Shown: piece by piece, positions 24,946 to 33,139 of the stretch
Numbering within the stretch: position 1 is the stretch's first letter
Layout of the letters: each line of letters begins with the position of its first letter
NCBI RefSeq assembly: GCF_014649715.1
Contig: NZ_BMTO01000009.1
Location: 124,001-188,000 of the forward strand
DNA: 64,000 nucleotides
DNA from: Streptomyces lateritius
Lineage (GTDB): Bacteria; Actinomycetota; Actinomycetes; Streptomycetales; Streptomycetaceae
Direction: 5' to 3'
The notes under the pieces: generated by a model
Seen by the model: only the letters and a program-made list of their open reading frames with translations
Database searches by the model: none
What the model was told of the DNA's origin: nothing
Position numbers and translations under genes: made by a program

Positions 24946-25956
24946 CTACTCAGTGCCCCCGTGGCACTCGCCGTACGTCCTCCCCGAGCCGCACCAGCAC
25001 GGGGCGCTGCGGGACGGGGGCCAGGCCAGGGCGCGGCCGCGGGCGGCCAGGGTGGTGGCGTATTGGGGGAGGAGGTCCGCGTTGGCCGGGGAGGAGGCTT
25101 CGGAGGCGGCGAAGGCCTCGTAGGAGGGGACCGTGGCCGGGACGATGCCGAGGTTGGGCGTGCCGGCCTGGGCCAGTTCGCGCAGCGAGGCCTCGATGTC
25201 CGTGAGGTGGGCGCGGTAGGTGGGGTACTCGGATTCGAGTTCCGGGTACGACGCCAGGAGCTCGTCCAGTTCCGCTTCCGGCCAGTGGAGGACCGCCACC
25301 GGGAAGGGGCGGGAGAGGGCCGTGCGGTAGGAGCCCAGTTCGCTGCGGAGCCGGATGATCTCGGCCTGGAGTTCCGCCGGGTCCGAGGAGCCCAGGGACC
25401 ACAGGCGCTTCGGGTCGTGCAGCTCGTCCAGGGGGACGTCCGCCGTGTGGAGGGTGTCCGCCAGGGTGTCCCAGTCGTCGTGCGGGAGCGCCAGCATCCG
25501 GCGGACCCGGTGGCGGCTGGTCAGCAGCGACCTGGTCGGGTGCGGAACCTCTCGTACGTCCTTCACCGAGCGCATCAGGAGCCGCGCCGCCTCCGAGAAG
25601 ATCTCCTCCGACGACTCCAGCTCGTCATGGGATTCGAGGGTCTCCGCCACGATCTCCCACGGGGCCGCGTCGAGCGGCCCCGACGCCCGGACGCCCTCGA
25701 TGATCGCCCTCGCCTCGGCCTCGTGGCCGTACTCCCACAGGTTCGCCGCCTTCAGCGCCCGGATCAGGTGCGGCTGCGAAGGGTCGGCGGAGAGGAGGGT
25801 GTCGTACAAGTGCGTCGCCCTGGGCCGGTCGCCCGAAAGTTCCAAGTGGGCCGCGGCCTGGAGGAGCAGCGGCTCCTGGTCCTCGGGGTACTGCGCGGCG
25901 GTGCGCAGCAGGCGCTCGGCTTCGGTGGTGTGGTCGGCAGGTGTGTCGGGGCGCAT
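24946..25956 (-). CDS. SEC-C motif protein with TPR-like helices
   Basis: A 336-residue soluble protein. The N-terminal two thirds is helical, with TPR-like repeats (AERLLRTAAQYPEDQEPLLL, ATHLYDTLLSADPS). The C-terminus ends in a SEC-C zinc motif, CWCGSGRTYGECHG. SEC-C motifs bind zinc and often mediate protein contacts. The start ATG 25956 is preceded by a poor ribosome site; a GTG at 25965 is possible. The high G+C of core genes returns here, so this gene marks the outer edge of the island. It is divergent from a sortase gene. Confidence 0.8.
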   Translation of the reverse strand: MRPDTPADHTTEAERLLRTAAQYPEDQEPLLLQAAAHLELSGDRPRATHLYDTLLSADPSQPHLIRALKAANLWEYGHEAEARAIIEGVRASGPLDAAPWEIVAETLESHDELESSEEIFSEAARLLMRSVKDVREVPHPTRSLLTSRHRVRRMLALPHDDWDTLADTLHTADVPLDELHDPKRLWSLGSSDPAELQAEIIRLRSELGSYRTALSRPFPVAVLHWPEAELDELLASYPELESEYPTYRAHLTDIEASLRELAQAGTPNLGIVPATVPSYEAFAASEASSPANADLLPQYATTLAARGRALAWPPSRSAPCWCGSGRTYGECHGGTE

Positions 25957-26010
25957 GCCGACCACCGTACTGCTGTACGGCCCTGGAGAGTTGGCGCGTC
26001 AGCGCTTATC

Positions 26011-26820
26011 GTGCCCCGCGTGCGGGACAGGGTGCGGGACCGAGTGCCGGTCGTCGTCCAGACGGGCGGGGTGCGCGGTGTGCCCGCCCGCGTCCTCTGG
26101 GCGTGCGCCGAGACCGTCGTCACCTGCGGCGTCGTCCTCCTTCTCCTGGTCGTCCACCAGCTCTGGTGGACCAACCAGCAGGCCCGCGCGCAGGCCACCG
26201 AACAGGTCCGTGTCCTCGAGCGGGAGTGGGAGGGATCACCCGGCCCCGAGCCCGAGGCGAAGGAAGAGCCGGAGCCGGAGCAAGGACCGGGGCCGAAGCC
26301 GGTGCCGGAGCCCCGGCCCGAGGTCGTCACGAGTCCGTCAGTCACGGAGCCCACGGCCACCCCCTCCCGTGCCGCCTACGCCGTCCTCCGCATCCCCCGC
26401 ATCGGGCTCACCGTCCCCGTCGCCCGCGGCATCGGCAAGCGGTCCGTCCTCGACAAGGGGTACGTCGGTCACTACCCCGGGACCGCCGCGCCCGGACGTG
26501 CCGGGAACTTCGCCCTCGCCGGGCACCGCAACACCCACGGCGAGCCCTTCCGGTACATCAACCGGCTCCGGGCGGGCGACGAGATCAGTGTGCGGACCAG
26601 GCAGAGGGAGTACGTCTACCGCGTCGATCAGGTGCTCCCGCAGACCGCTCCACGCGACACCGGCGTCATCCAGCCCGTCCCCCGCTCCCTCGTCAAGCCC
26701 TCCTACGGCTACTCCGCCCCCGGTTCCTACCTGACTCTGACCACCTGCACGCCCGAGTTCAGTTCCGTCTACCGGCTCGTCGTCTGGGCCAAGCTCCTTC
26801 GCACGGATGATCGTATGTAG
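26011..26820 (+). CDS. Class E sortase
   Basis: A 269-residue membrane-anchored sortase. One N-terminal helix (VVTCGVVLLLLVVHQLWW, about residues 40-57), then a Glu/Pro-rich linker, then the sortase barrel. The catalytic His is in ALAGHRNTHG, the Cys in YLTLTTCTPEF and the Arg in SVYRLVVWA. The TLTTC motif is that of class E enzymes, which cleave LAxTG signals and attach surface proteins to peptidoglycan. A protein with a C-terminal LAQTG is encoded 5 kb away. The start is uncertain: GTG 26011 is the most upstream plausible codon. Confidence 0.9.
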   Translation: MPRVRDRVRDRVPVVVQTGGVRGVPARVLWACAETVVTCGVVLLLLVVHQLWWTNQQARAQATEQVRVLEREWEGSPGPEPEAKEEPEPEQGPGPKPVPEPRPEVVTSPSVTEPTATPSRAAYAVLRIPRIGLTVPVARGIGKRSVLDKGYVGHYPGTAAPGRAGNFALAGHRNTHGEPFRYINRLRAGDEISVRTRQREYVYRVDQVLPQTAPRDTGVIQPVPRSLVKPSYGYSAPGSYLTLTTCTPEFSSVYRLVVWAKLLRTDDRM

Positions 26821-26869
26821 ATCGTGTATAACGGCTGAGAGACAGAGAACGGCGAAAGGAGGGCGCGGC

Positions 26870-27178
26870 GTGGTCAGGGATCTGTTCCCGCGCGTGCTCG
26901 GGACGCTCGCCCCGCTCCTCTTCCTGCTCGCCGTCACCGACCTGCTTCTCTCCGACGGGCCCGGCGGCTCGGTCTCCGCCGCCTTCGCCCTCGCCGCGGC
27001 CGCCGTCGTCTCCGCCCTCGTCGGTGCCACGGCGCCCGCGTCCGTCCCCCCGACGCGGGTACGGACCGCCCTGCGCGACCGCGAGCGACGTACCGCCTTC
27101 CTGCCGCAGCGCGACCCCGACGCCGCGGGCCGCAGCCGCCCCCGAGCGCCCGGCCGTCCCCTCCCGACGGCCGCGTAG
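26870..27178 (+). CDS. Small membrane protein (DUF6412-like)
   Basis: A 102-residue protein from GTG 26870, seven bases after AAAGGAGG. Two membrane helices (VLGTLAPLLFLLAVTDLLL and AAFALAAAAVVSALVGATA) are followed by an Arg/Pro-rich tail. It lies 82 bp before a YidC-like insertase gene, the usual partner of this small family in Streptomyces (assignment from memory). Its role is unknown; it may assist the insertase. Confidence 0.7.
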   Translation: MVRDLFPRVLGTLAPLLFLLAVTDLLLSDGPGGSVSAAFALAAAAVVSALVGATAPASVPPTRVRTALRDRERRTAFLPQRDPDAAGRSRPRAPGRPLPTAA

Positions 27179-27260
27179 CGAACGAGAGAAACCTCCTGCG
27201 CGGTTCCGTCATGCCGACCCGTACGTCTTCCGGCACGACGAGACCCCTCGGAGGGCTCCC

Positions 27261-27938
27261 ATGTCCGTTTTCGCCACCCTGGTCGAGCGCCTCGCCGACC
27301 TGCTGCAGCCGCTGTTCGCCACCGCCGCGACCGCCGCCGCGATCGTCCTGTTCACCGCGCTCGTCCGGCTCGCCATCCACCCCCTGTCACGGGCCGCCGC
27401 CCGTGGCCAGAAGGCCCGCACCCGCATCGCCCCGCAGCTCGCCGCACTGCGGGAGAAGCACGGCAAGAACCCCGAGCGGCTGCGCAAGGAGGTCGGCGAG
27501 CTCCACGCCCGCGAGAACGTCTCGCCGTTCTCCGGGATGCTGCCGAGCCTGTTCCAGCTCCCCGCGTTCCTTCTCATGTACTACCTGTTCGCCGGCGACC
27601 GGATGGCCGGGCACAGCCTGTTCGCCGCCCCGCTCGGCGACCGCTGGACCGACGCGCTCACCGCCGGCGGCCCCTTCGGCCCCGCCGGACTCGTGTACGT
27701 CGCGCTGTTCGCGATCGTCGCCGCCGTGGCCACGTACAGCTTCCGGCGTACGAAGCGGCAGATGGCCGAGACGGCGGGAACCCTGCCCGAGGGACCGGGC
27801 GCCGCGACCCTCGCCAAGGTGATGCCGCTGCTCGCGTACGGGACTCTCGTCACCGTGGCCGTCGTACCGCTCGCCGCCGCGCTCTACATCGTGACCAGCA
27901 CCACCTGGACCGTCGTCGAGCGGGCGCTGCTGCTCTGA
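27261..27938 (+). CDS. YidC/Oxa1-family membrane protein insertase paralogue
   Basis: A 225-residue integral membrane protein. The YidC core has an N-terminal helix, the cytoplasmic hairpin RTRIAPQLAALREKHGKNPERLRKEVGELHARENVSP-type region (about residues 54-90), then helices containing MLPSLFQLPAFLLMYYLF. The first helix after the start carries a charged VRLAIHPLSR motif. It lacks the large N-terminal domain and is shorter than housekeeping YidC (usually next to rnpA/jag), so it is a second, specialised insertase. ATG 27261 follows CGGAGGG. Confidence 0.85.
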   Translation: MSVFATLVERLADLLQPLFATAATAAAIVLFTALVRLAIHPLSRAAARGQKARTRIAPQLAALREKHGKNPERLRKEVGELHARENVSPFSGMLPSLFQLPAFLLMYYLFAGDRMAGHSLFAAPLGDRWTDALTAGGPFGPAGLVYVALFAIVAAVATYSFRRTKRQMAETAGTLPEGPGAATLAKVMPLLAYGTLVTVAVVPLAAALYIVTSTTWTVVERALLL

Positions 27939-27946
27939 CCCTCCGC

Positions 27947-27994
27947 CCGGGAAGCCGGGAAGCCGGGAAGCCGGGAAGCCGGGAAGCCGGCAAG
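27947..27994. repeat. 8-bp tandem repeat (CCGGGAAG)n
   Basis: Five perfect copies of CCGGGAAG plus a degenerate sixth, beginning 9 bp after the YidC-paralogue stop. It is non-coding and likely length-variable by slippage. Confidence 0.9.
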
Positions 27995-28003
27995 GGGAGA
28001 GCT

Positions 28004-28050
28004 ACCACTCGGTAAGGGTCCAGGGTGTGAACGGGGTCTTGCCGAGTGGT
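28004..28050 (+). terminator. Inverted repeat upstream of the FAH-family gene
   Basis: ACCACTCGGTAAG and CTTGCCGAGTGGT form a 13-bp stem with one G-U pair and a 21-nt loop. It may terminate the YidC unit, or lie in the leader of the next gene, whose start is 114 bp further on. Confidence 0.5.
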
Positions 28051-28163
28051 CGTATCTCTTGGAGGATCGACCAACCCTCCGATCCATCCGATGGCCGCAC
28101 TCCATCGGCCGGGGCTCACCAGGGCCCGCTCCCCGGGCCCACCTCGACCACAGGGAGAAGACC

Positions 28164-29021
28164 ATGAAGCTGCTGCGAGTCGGTCCGGCGGGTGCCGAGC
28201 GTCCCGCTCTGCTCGACCAGGACGGAACCCTGCGAGACCTGTCCGCCCTGGTCGACGACGTCGACGGCGGCCTGCTCGCCGACGCGTCCGCACTCGACCG
28301 GATACGGGCCGCCCTCGCCGCCGGCGTGCTTCCCGCACTCGACGCGACCGGACTGCGGATCGGGCCGCCGGTCGGCCGGATCGGCAAGGTCGTGTGCATC
28401 GGGCTGAACTACCACGGCCACGCCGCCGAGACCGGCGCGGCCACCCCGGCCGAACCGGTGGTGTTCCTCAAAGCCCCCGACACCGTCGTGGGCCCCGACG
28501 ACACCGTGCTCGTACCCCGCCGCAGCACGAAGACGGACTGGGAGGTCGAGCTGGCCATCGTCATCGGCCGTACGGCCCGCTACCTGGAGAGCGACGAGCA
28601 GGCCCTCGCCCACATCGCCGGCTACGCGGTGGCCCACGACGTCTCCGAGCGCGAGTTCCAGATCGAGCGCGGCGGCACCTGGGACAAGGGCAAGAACTGC
28701 GAGACCTTCAACCCGCTCGGCCCGTGGCTGGTCACGGCCGACGAGGTGCCCGACCCGCAGGTGCTGTCGCTCAAGCTGTGGGTCAACGGCGAGCTGAAGC
28801 AGGACGGGAACACCTCCGACCAGATCTTCCCGGTCGCGGAGGTCGTACGGTACGTCAGCCAGTTCATGACCCTGCACCCCGGCGACATCATCAACACCGG
28901 TACGCCGGCGGGCGTGGCGATGGGACAGCCGGAGCCGAAGCCCTACCTGCGCGCCGGTGACGTCGTGGAACTGGAGATCGAGGGGCTCGGGCGCCAGCGT
29001 CAGGCGCTCAAGGACGCCTGA
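28164..29021 (+). CDS. Fumarylacetoacetate hydrolase-family protein
   Basis: A 285-residue member of the FAH superfamily. VVCIGLNYHGHAAE (about residues 76-89) begins the catalytic domain. The metal ligands lie in DWEVELAIVIG and in the AHDVSEREFQ segment. GDIINTGTPAGVAMG near residue 239 is the typical substrate loop. Such enzymes hydrolyse or decarboxylate acylpyruvates or related 2-keto acids; the exact substrate is not clear. ATG 28164 follows CAGGGAGAAG. A palindromic repeat closes the unit. Confidence 0.88.
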   Translation: MKLLRVGPAGAERPALLDQDGTLRDLSALVDDVDGGLLADASALDRIRAALAAGVLPALDATGLRIGPPVGRIGKVVCIGLNYHGHAAETGAATPAEPVVFLKAPDTVVGPDDTVLVPRRSTKTDWEVELAIVIGRTARYLESDEQALAHIAGYAVAHDVSEREFQIERGGTWDKGKNCETFNPLGPWLVTADEVPDPQVLSLKLWVNGELKQDGNTSDQIFPVAEVVRYVSQFMTLHPGDIINTGTPAGVAMGQPEPKPYLRAGDVVELEIEGLGRQRQALKDA

Positions 29022-29040
29022 AACCGAAACCCTGGGTCGT

Positions 29041-29098
29041 GTCCGGAAAGTAGCGCCGTCTGCCCGCAGGGCAGGCGGGACCTTACGGACACGGCCTA
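29041..29098 (-). repeat. Dispersed palindromic repeat, copy B
   Basis: Reverse complement of the 58-bp element at 6305-6362, with three mismatches. On the minus strand it begins with the TAG stop of the HbpS-like gene, just as copy A begins with the TAG of the SMR gene. It lies between that gene and the convergent FAH-family gene. Confidence 0.75.
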
Positions 29099-29584
29099 GG
29101 ACGTCAGGTCGCCGAGCAGGCGCTCCAGTGCCTCGACCACCATCGCGTGGTCCTCGGCCTGGGGCAGCCCCGACACGGTGACCGAGCCGATCACCCCCGC
29201 GCCCTCGACCGCGACCGGGAACGAACCGCCGTGGGCGGCGTACCGGTCGGGGTCGAGGCGCGAGGACTGCTCGAACGTCGTGCCCTTGGCCCGGAAGCGG
29301 GTGCCGACGAGGAGCGAGCTCTCGCCGTACCGCTCGACGACCCGCCGCTTGCGGTCGATCCAGGCGTCGTTGTCCGCGCTCGACCCCGGCAGCGCGCAGT
29401 GGAAGAGCTGCTGCGCGCCGCGCCGGATGTCGATCGCGACGGGTGCGCGGCGCTCGCGCGCCAGGCCGACGAGGATGCCGCCGAGCGTCCAGGCGTCCTC
29501 GTACGTGAAGTGGGGGAGGGTCAGGCGCGCTTCCTGCGCCTCCAGCTCGGGGATCCCCGGGACCTTCGGGGCGTCGGTGCTCAC
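29096..29584 (-). CDS. UPF0303/HbpS-GlcG-like (heme-degrading-domain) protein
   Basis: A 162-residue soluble protein. A central LARERRAPVAIDIRRGAQQLFHCALPGSS-type region (about 44-72) is followed by GGSFPVAVEGAGVIGSVTVSGLPQAEDH (about 119-146), characteristic of the UPF0303/GlcG-HbpS fold. HbpS-like members bind haem, but UPF0303 proteins have no settled function. GTG 29584 overlaps the stop of the upstream oxidoreductase (GTGA), so both are co-translated. The stop coincides with the edge of a dispersed repeat. Confidence 0.8.
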   Translation of the reverse strand: MSTDAPKVPGIPELEAQEARLTLPHFTYEDAWTLGGILVGLARERRAPVAIDIRRGAQQLFHCALPGSSADNDAWIDRKRRVVERYGESSLLVGTRFRAKGTTFEQSSRLDPDRYAAHGGSFPVAVEGAGVIGSVTVSGLPQAEDHAMVVEALERLLGDLTS

Positions 29585-30663
29585 AGCGTCACCGTGATTC
29601 CCTCGCGGGCGGAGCGCTTCGCCGCCTCCAGGACGTCGAGCGCGGCGGCGGCCTCATGGGCGGTGACCGGGTTGTCCCCGGAGCCACGCAGGGCGGCGGC
29701 GACGCCGGCGTAGTACGCCGGGTAGTCGCCCGGCAGGGTCTCGACCGGTGTACCGCCGCCGGTGAGCGGGGACTCGCCGGCGCCGAGGACGCCCCACATC
29801 GACTCCGGCTCCACGCCCCACGCCGCACCCGGCGTGGGACGCAGTCCCTCGCGCAGGGCGGCCTCCTGGGGGTCGAGGCCGTACTTCACGTATCCGGCCC
29901 GGGAGCCGAGAACCCGGAAACGGGGGCCGAGCTGGGCGGTCGTGGCGCTCACGTAGAGGTGGGAACGGACGCCGTTCGCGTGCGTGATCGCGAGGAACGT
30001 GTCGTCGTCGGCCTCCGCGCCCGGGCGGCGGACGTCCGACTCGGCGTAGACGCGCACGGCGGGGCCGAACAGGACCAGCGCCTGGTCGACGACATGGCTG
30101 CCCAGGTCGTACAGCAGGCCGCCGATCTCCTCCGGCGCGCCCGACTCGCGCCAGCCGCCCTTGAGCTGCGGGCGCCAGCGCTCGAACCGGGACTCGAAGC
30201 GCTGGACGTCCCCGAGCGAGCCGTCCGCGACGAGGGCGCGGAGAGTGCGGAAGTCGTTGTCCCAGCGGCGGTTCTGGAAGACGGAGAGAAGCAGGCCCCG
30301 CTCCTCGGCGAGGGCGGCGAGCGCGCGCGCCTCGGCGGCGGTGCCGGCGACCGGCTTGTCCACGACGACGGGGAGACCGGCCTCGAGCGCGGCGGTGGCG
30401 ACCGGGACGTGCGTCTTGTTCGGGGAGGCGACGACGATCAGATCCAGCTCGTCCGCCCGCGCCCACAGCTCCTCGGGCGACTCGGCGACCCGGACTCCGG
30501 GGTACGCGGCGCGCGCCTGGGCCTGGCGCTCCGGGTTGCCGGTCGTGACCGTGTCGAGGGCGAGGCCCTCGGTGGCGCTGATCAGCGGGGCATGGAAGAC
30601 GGAGCCCGCGAGGCCGTAGCCGACGAGTCCGACGCGGAGGGGGGCGGGGTCGGTGCCAGTCAT
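29581..30663 (-). CDS. Gfo/Idh/MocA-family oxidoreductase
   Basis: A 360-residue NAD(P)-dependent oxidoreductase. The Rossmann motif VGLVGYGLAGSVFHAPL is at residues 11-27. The EKP-like motif appears as VVDKPVAG near 96. GGLLYDLGSHVVDQALVLFG near 180 carries the catalytic-domain DxxxH. Members oxidise or reduce sugars and inositols. ATG 30663 is the start; upstream in-frame codons belong to the promoter. It is divergent from a ROK regulator with an operator-like palindrome between them, so it is probably controlled by that regulator. Confidence 0.9.
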   Translation of the reverse strand: MTGTDPAPLRVGLVGYGLAGSVFHAPLISATEGLALDTVTTGNPERQAQARAAYPGVRVAESPEELWARADELDLIVVASPNKTHVPVATAALEAGLPVVVDKPVAGTAAEARALAALAEERGLLLSVFQNRRWDNDFRTLRALVADGSLGDVQRFESRFERWRPQLKGGWRESGAPEEIGGLLYDLGSHVVDQALVLFGPAVRVYAESDVRRPGAEADDDTFLAITHANGVRSHLYVSATTAQLGPRFRVLGSRAGYVKYGLDPQEAALREGLRPTPGAAWGVEPESMWGVLGAGESPLTGGGTPVETLPGDYPAYYAGVAAALRGSGDNPVTAHEAAAALDVLEAAKRSAREGITVTL

Positions 30664-30675
30664 GGATCCACTTAA

Positions 30676-30688
30676 GCAACGCTGTTGC
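30676..30688. promoter_or_regulatory. Candidate operator between Gfo/Idh and ROK genes
   Basis: The 13-bp palindrome GCAACGCTGTTGC (GCAAC-N3-GTTGC) lies 12 bp upstream of the oxidoreductase start and about 60 bp upstream of the ROK gene start. Placement suggests autoregulation by the ROK repressor. No second copy was noticed. Confidence 0.5.
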
Positions 30689-30747
30689 CAAAGTGCAAGC
30701 GCGGGGGACAATGGCCTCGTGAACAGGCGTGTGAGGGGCGTGAGGGC

Positions 30748-31929
30748 GTGAGAGAGGTACGGAGTGTGGGGGGAGCGGGCGGGGTGAATCTGCCGGCTCT
30801 GCGCAGTCACAACGCCGCGCTCGTGCTCGATCTGCTGCGTACGGCGGGAGAGGACGGGATCAGCCGTCTGGAGCTGGCGGAGCGGACCGGCCTCACCCCG
30901 CAGGCGGTCAGCAAGATCACGGCCCGGCTGCGGGCGGAGGGGCTGGCCCGGGAGGCGGGCCGTCGCGCCTCGACCGGCGGCAAGCCCCGTACGGTCCTGC
31001 GGCTGGTGCCGTCGGCGGCCTACGCGGTCGGAGTGCACCTGGACCGCGACGAATTGACGGTGGTCCTGGTGGACCTCGCGGGCGTACGGGTCGCGAGGCG
31101 GCGGACGTCGCTCGACCTGGGGGCGGGCGTGGACGTCGTCCTCGACGCGATCGGCACGGAGGTCGAGGCGCTGCGGTCGGCGACGGCGGTAGCGACGGAG
31201 ACGGCGACGGCGACGGCGGCAGTGAAGAGGGCAGCGACGGCGACGGAGACGGAGAGCGGGATCGAGGCCGGGGACGAGGCTCCCGCCCCGGCGCCAGCGC
31301 CCGCCCTCCTCGGTGCCGGTGTCGCGATGCCCGGGCCGCTCGACCACCTCACCGGCACTCCCGGGCGGGTCACCGGTCATCCGCACTGGGAGGGCGTGCC
31401 GCTACGGGACGAGCTCGTACGGCGGCTCGGTCTGCCCGTCGAACTCGACAAGGACACCAACGCCACCGCCCTCGGACTCGCCCTCCACGCTCCGGTCCCC
31501 GACTCGTTCGCGTACCTCCACCTCGGTACGGGCCTCGGTTGCGGCCTCGTCCTCGATGGCGCCCTCCACCGAGGCGCCAGGACCGGGGCGGGGGAGTTCG
31601 GGCACCAGACCGTTCAGCTCGACGGACCCCTCTGCGGCTGCGGGGGGCGGGGCTGCCTGGAGGCCTTGTGTCTGGCGGCCGTCGCCCGCGGCGACATCCC
31701 GGAGGCGGCGCGGATCCTCGGCACCGGCGCCGCCAATCTCGTACGGCTCCTCGACATCGACCGTGTCGTCCTCGGCGGCCGGGTCGTCCTCGCCGCCCCC
31801 GAGGAGTTCGCCCGCGGTACGCGCGAGGTGCTCGCCGGGCTGGGCCTCGCGGCGGGGGTGGCCGTCACGCCGTACGCCGTCGCCGAGGGCGCGGCCCAGC
31901 TGATCCTCGCACCGACCTTCGGAAAATAG
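30748..31929 (+). CDS. ROK-family transcriptional regulator
   Basis: A 393-residue protein. The N-terminal winged helix has GISRLELAERTGLTPQAVSKITARL. A ROK sugar-kinase-like domain follows, with DKDTNATALG and GTGLGCGLVLDG (phosphate loop). The zinc motif GCGGRGCLEAL is present, but the usual first ligand region reads GPLCGCG. A Thr/Ala-rich insertion of about 30 residues lies near residue 145. ROK repressors respond to sugars. The start is uncertain: GTG 30748 or GTG 30784. It is divergent from the Gfo/Idh gene. Confidence 0.88.
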   Translation: MREVRSVGGAGGVNLPALRSHNAALVLDLLRTAGEDGISRLELAERTGLTPQAVSKITARLRAEGLAREAGRRASTGGKPRTVLRLVPSAAYAVGVHLDRDELTVVLVDLAGVRVARRRTSLDLGAGVDVVLDAIGTEVEALRSATAVATETATATAAVKRAATATETESGIEAGDEAPAPAPAPALLGAGVAMPGPLDHLTGTPGRVTGHPHWEGVPLRDELVRRLGLPVELDKDTNATALGLALHAPVPDSFAYLHLGTGLGCGLVLDGALHRGARTGAGEFGHQTVQLDGPLCGCGGRGCLEALCLAAVARGDIPEAARILGTGAANLVRLLDIDRVVLGGRVVLAAPEEFARGTREVLAGLGLAAGVAVTPYAVAEGAAQLILAPTFGK

Positions 31930-32051
31930 GCTGATCGGGTGGTCGTACGGGTCGTTCGGGGGGTCCGTCGCGTGGCTGCGCGGCCCGTGCGCGTCCGCGT
32001 GGAAGCGTCGCGCACGTTCCGTACGCCCGCGAGCAGCAAAGGCACCCGCCC

Positions 32052-33113
32052 ATGCGACGTCCCACGCGACTGCGCGACGCCCTGGCCCTCGGCGTGACCA
32101 CGGCGACGACGACCGGAACCGCCGTCCTCGCGCTCGCCTGCCCCTCAGCCACCGCCGCTTCCGCCTCCGTCGGCCCCGCCGCCTTCGGACCCGGCCCCAG
32201 CCCCCAGCCCTCCTCCCGGCCCGGCTCCGAGCGTGCCGCCAAGCCCCCCACCTGCGGCAAGGCGTCCGACCCCGACTTCCCCATCGACACCCGCATCCAC
32301 GGCGGCCCCACCGCGTACGTCCCCGGCGGCGGCCCCCGCTCCTTCGCCGTCGACCTCACCAACACCACCGCCGAGCCCTGCCGCGACATCCATCCGGTCC
32401 TGGCCCTCGCCGACCGGGACCGGATTCTTCAGCCCGCGCAGATCCGGCTCGACTTCTACGACGCCGAGGCGCGCCGCTGGCGGCCCGTCCCCTTCGAGGA
32501 GACCGAGGAGGACGAGAACGTCGGCGTCTTCACCGGTTTCCCGGGCTTCGAGGTTCCGGCGGGTGCCACGCTCACCGTCCCCCTGCGGCTCGCCTTCCGG
32601 GCCGACACCGCTCCCAACGAGGTGGTCGCCGGCGCGGCGATCGTGCAGCGCCGGGGCGACGACGGCGACTGGGTCGGCGAATCCGGCGACTACCGCCTCA
32701 CGATCGGCCCCGACAGCCCCGACAGCCCCGACAGCCCGGACAGCCCCGAGGCCCTGGAAGAGCCCCCGGACAGGGACGCGGAGAAGGATGTCGGCAAGGA
32801 GGCGGCGCCGGACCCGGAGGAGACGGCCGAGGGGGCGACCCCCCTCCCCGAGGCGACGGCCCCGCTCCCCGAGGCGACGGCCCCGCTCCCCGAGGCGACG
32901 GCCCCCCTCCCCGAGGCGACGGCCCCGCCACGGGGCGACAGCGGCCTGCCGCCGACCTGGCAGCGCCCCGAACTCGCCCAGACGGGCGACGAGTCGTCCC
33001 CCACCACGCTCGCCCCCGTCGCCGGCGCCCTCCTCCTCGCCGGCGCCGCACTGCTGGTCGCGACTGCCCGCAGACTGACTTACCGGCACAAAGACGGGAG
33101 CCCCCGGTCATGA
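32052..33113 (+). CDS. LAQTG-anchored cell-surface protein
   Basis: A 353-residue secreted protein. A signal peptide (TTATTTGTAVLALACPSATAAS) leads to a folded region of about 180 residues that looks like an Ig/CARDB-like beta domain (VDLTNTTAEPC, VPAGATLTVPLRLAFRAD). A charged low-complexity stalk contains DSP repeats and four PEATAPL repeats. It ends with the sorting signal LAQTG, a membrane helix and a basic tail. LAxTG signals are class E sortase substrates, and a class E sortase gene is 5 kb upstream. Confidence 0.85.
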   Translation: MRRPTRLRDALALGVTTATTTGTAVLALACPSATAASASVGPAAFGPGPSPQPSSRPGSERAAKPPTCGKASDPDFPIDTRIHGGPTAYVPGGGPRSFAVDLTNTTAEPCRDIHPVLALADRDRILQPAQIRLDFYDAEARRWRPVPFEETEEDENVGVFTGFPGFEVPAGATLTVPLRLAFRADTAPNEVVAGAAIVQRRGDDGDWVGESGDYRLTIGPDSPDSPDSPDSPEALEEPPDRDAEKDVGKEAAPDPEETAEGATPLPEATAPLPEATAPLPEATAPLPEATAPPRGDSGLPPTWQRPELAQTGDESSPTTLAPVAGALLLAGAALLVATARRLTYRHKDGSPRS

Positions 33114-33139
33114 CGCCCGCGGCGCACCGGCCCTCTGCC

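Noticed and set aside
24598..26010. Upstream extension of the sortase open frame over vsr and the SEC-C gene
   Set aside because: The frame is open by base composition only; the sortase signal helix begins after 26011.
27947..27994. CRISPR-like array
   Set aside because: The 8-bp units are contiguous with no spacers, and no cas genes are nearby.
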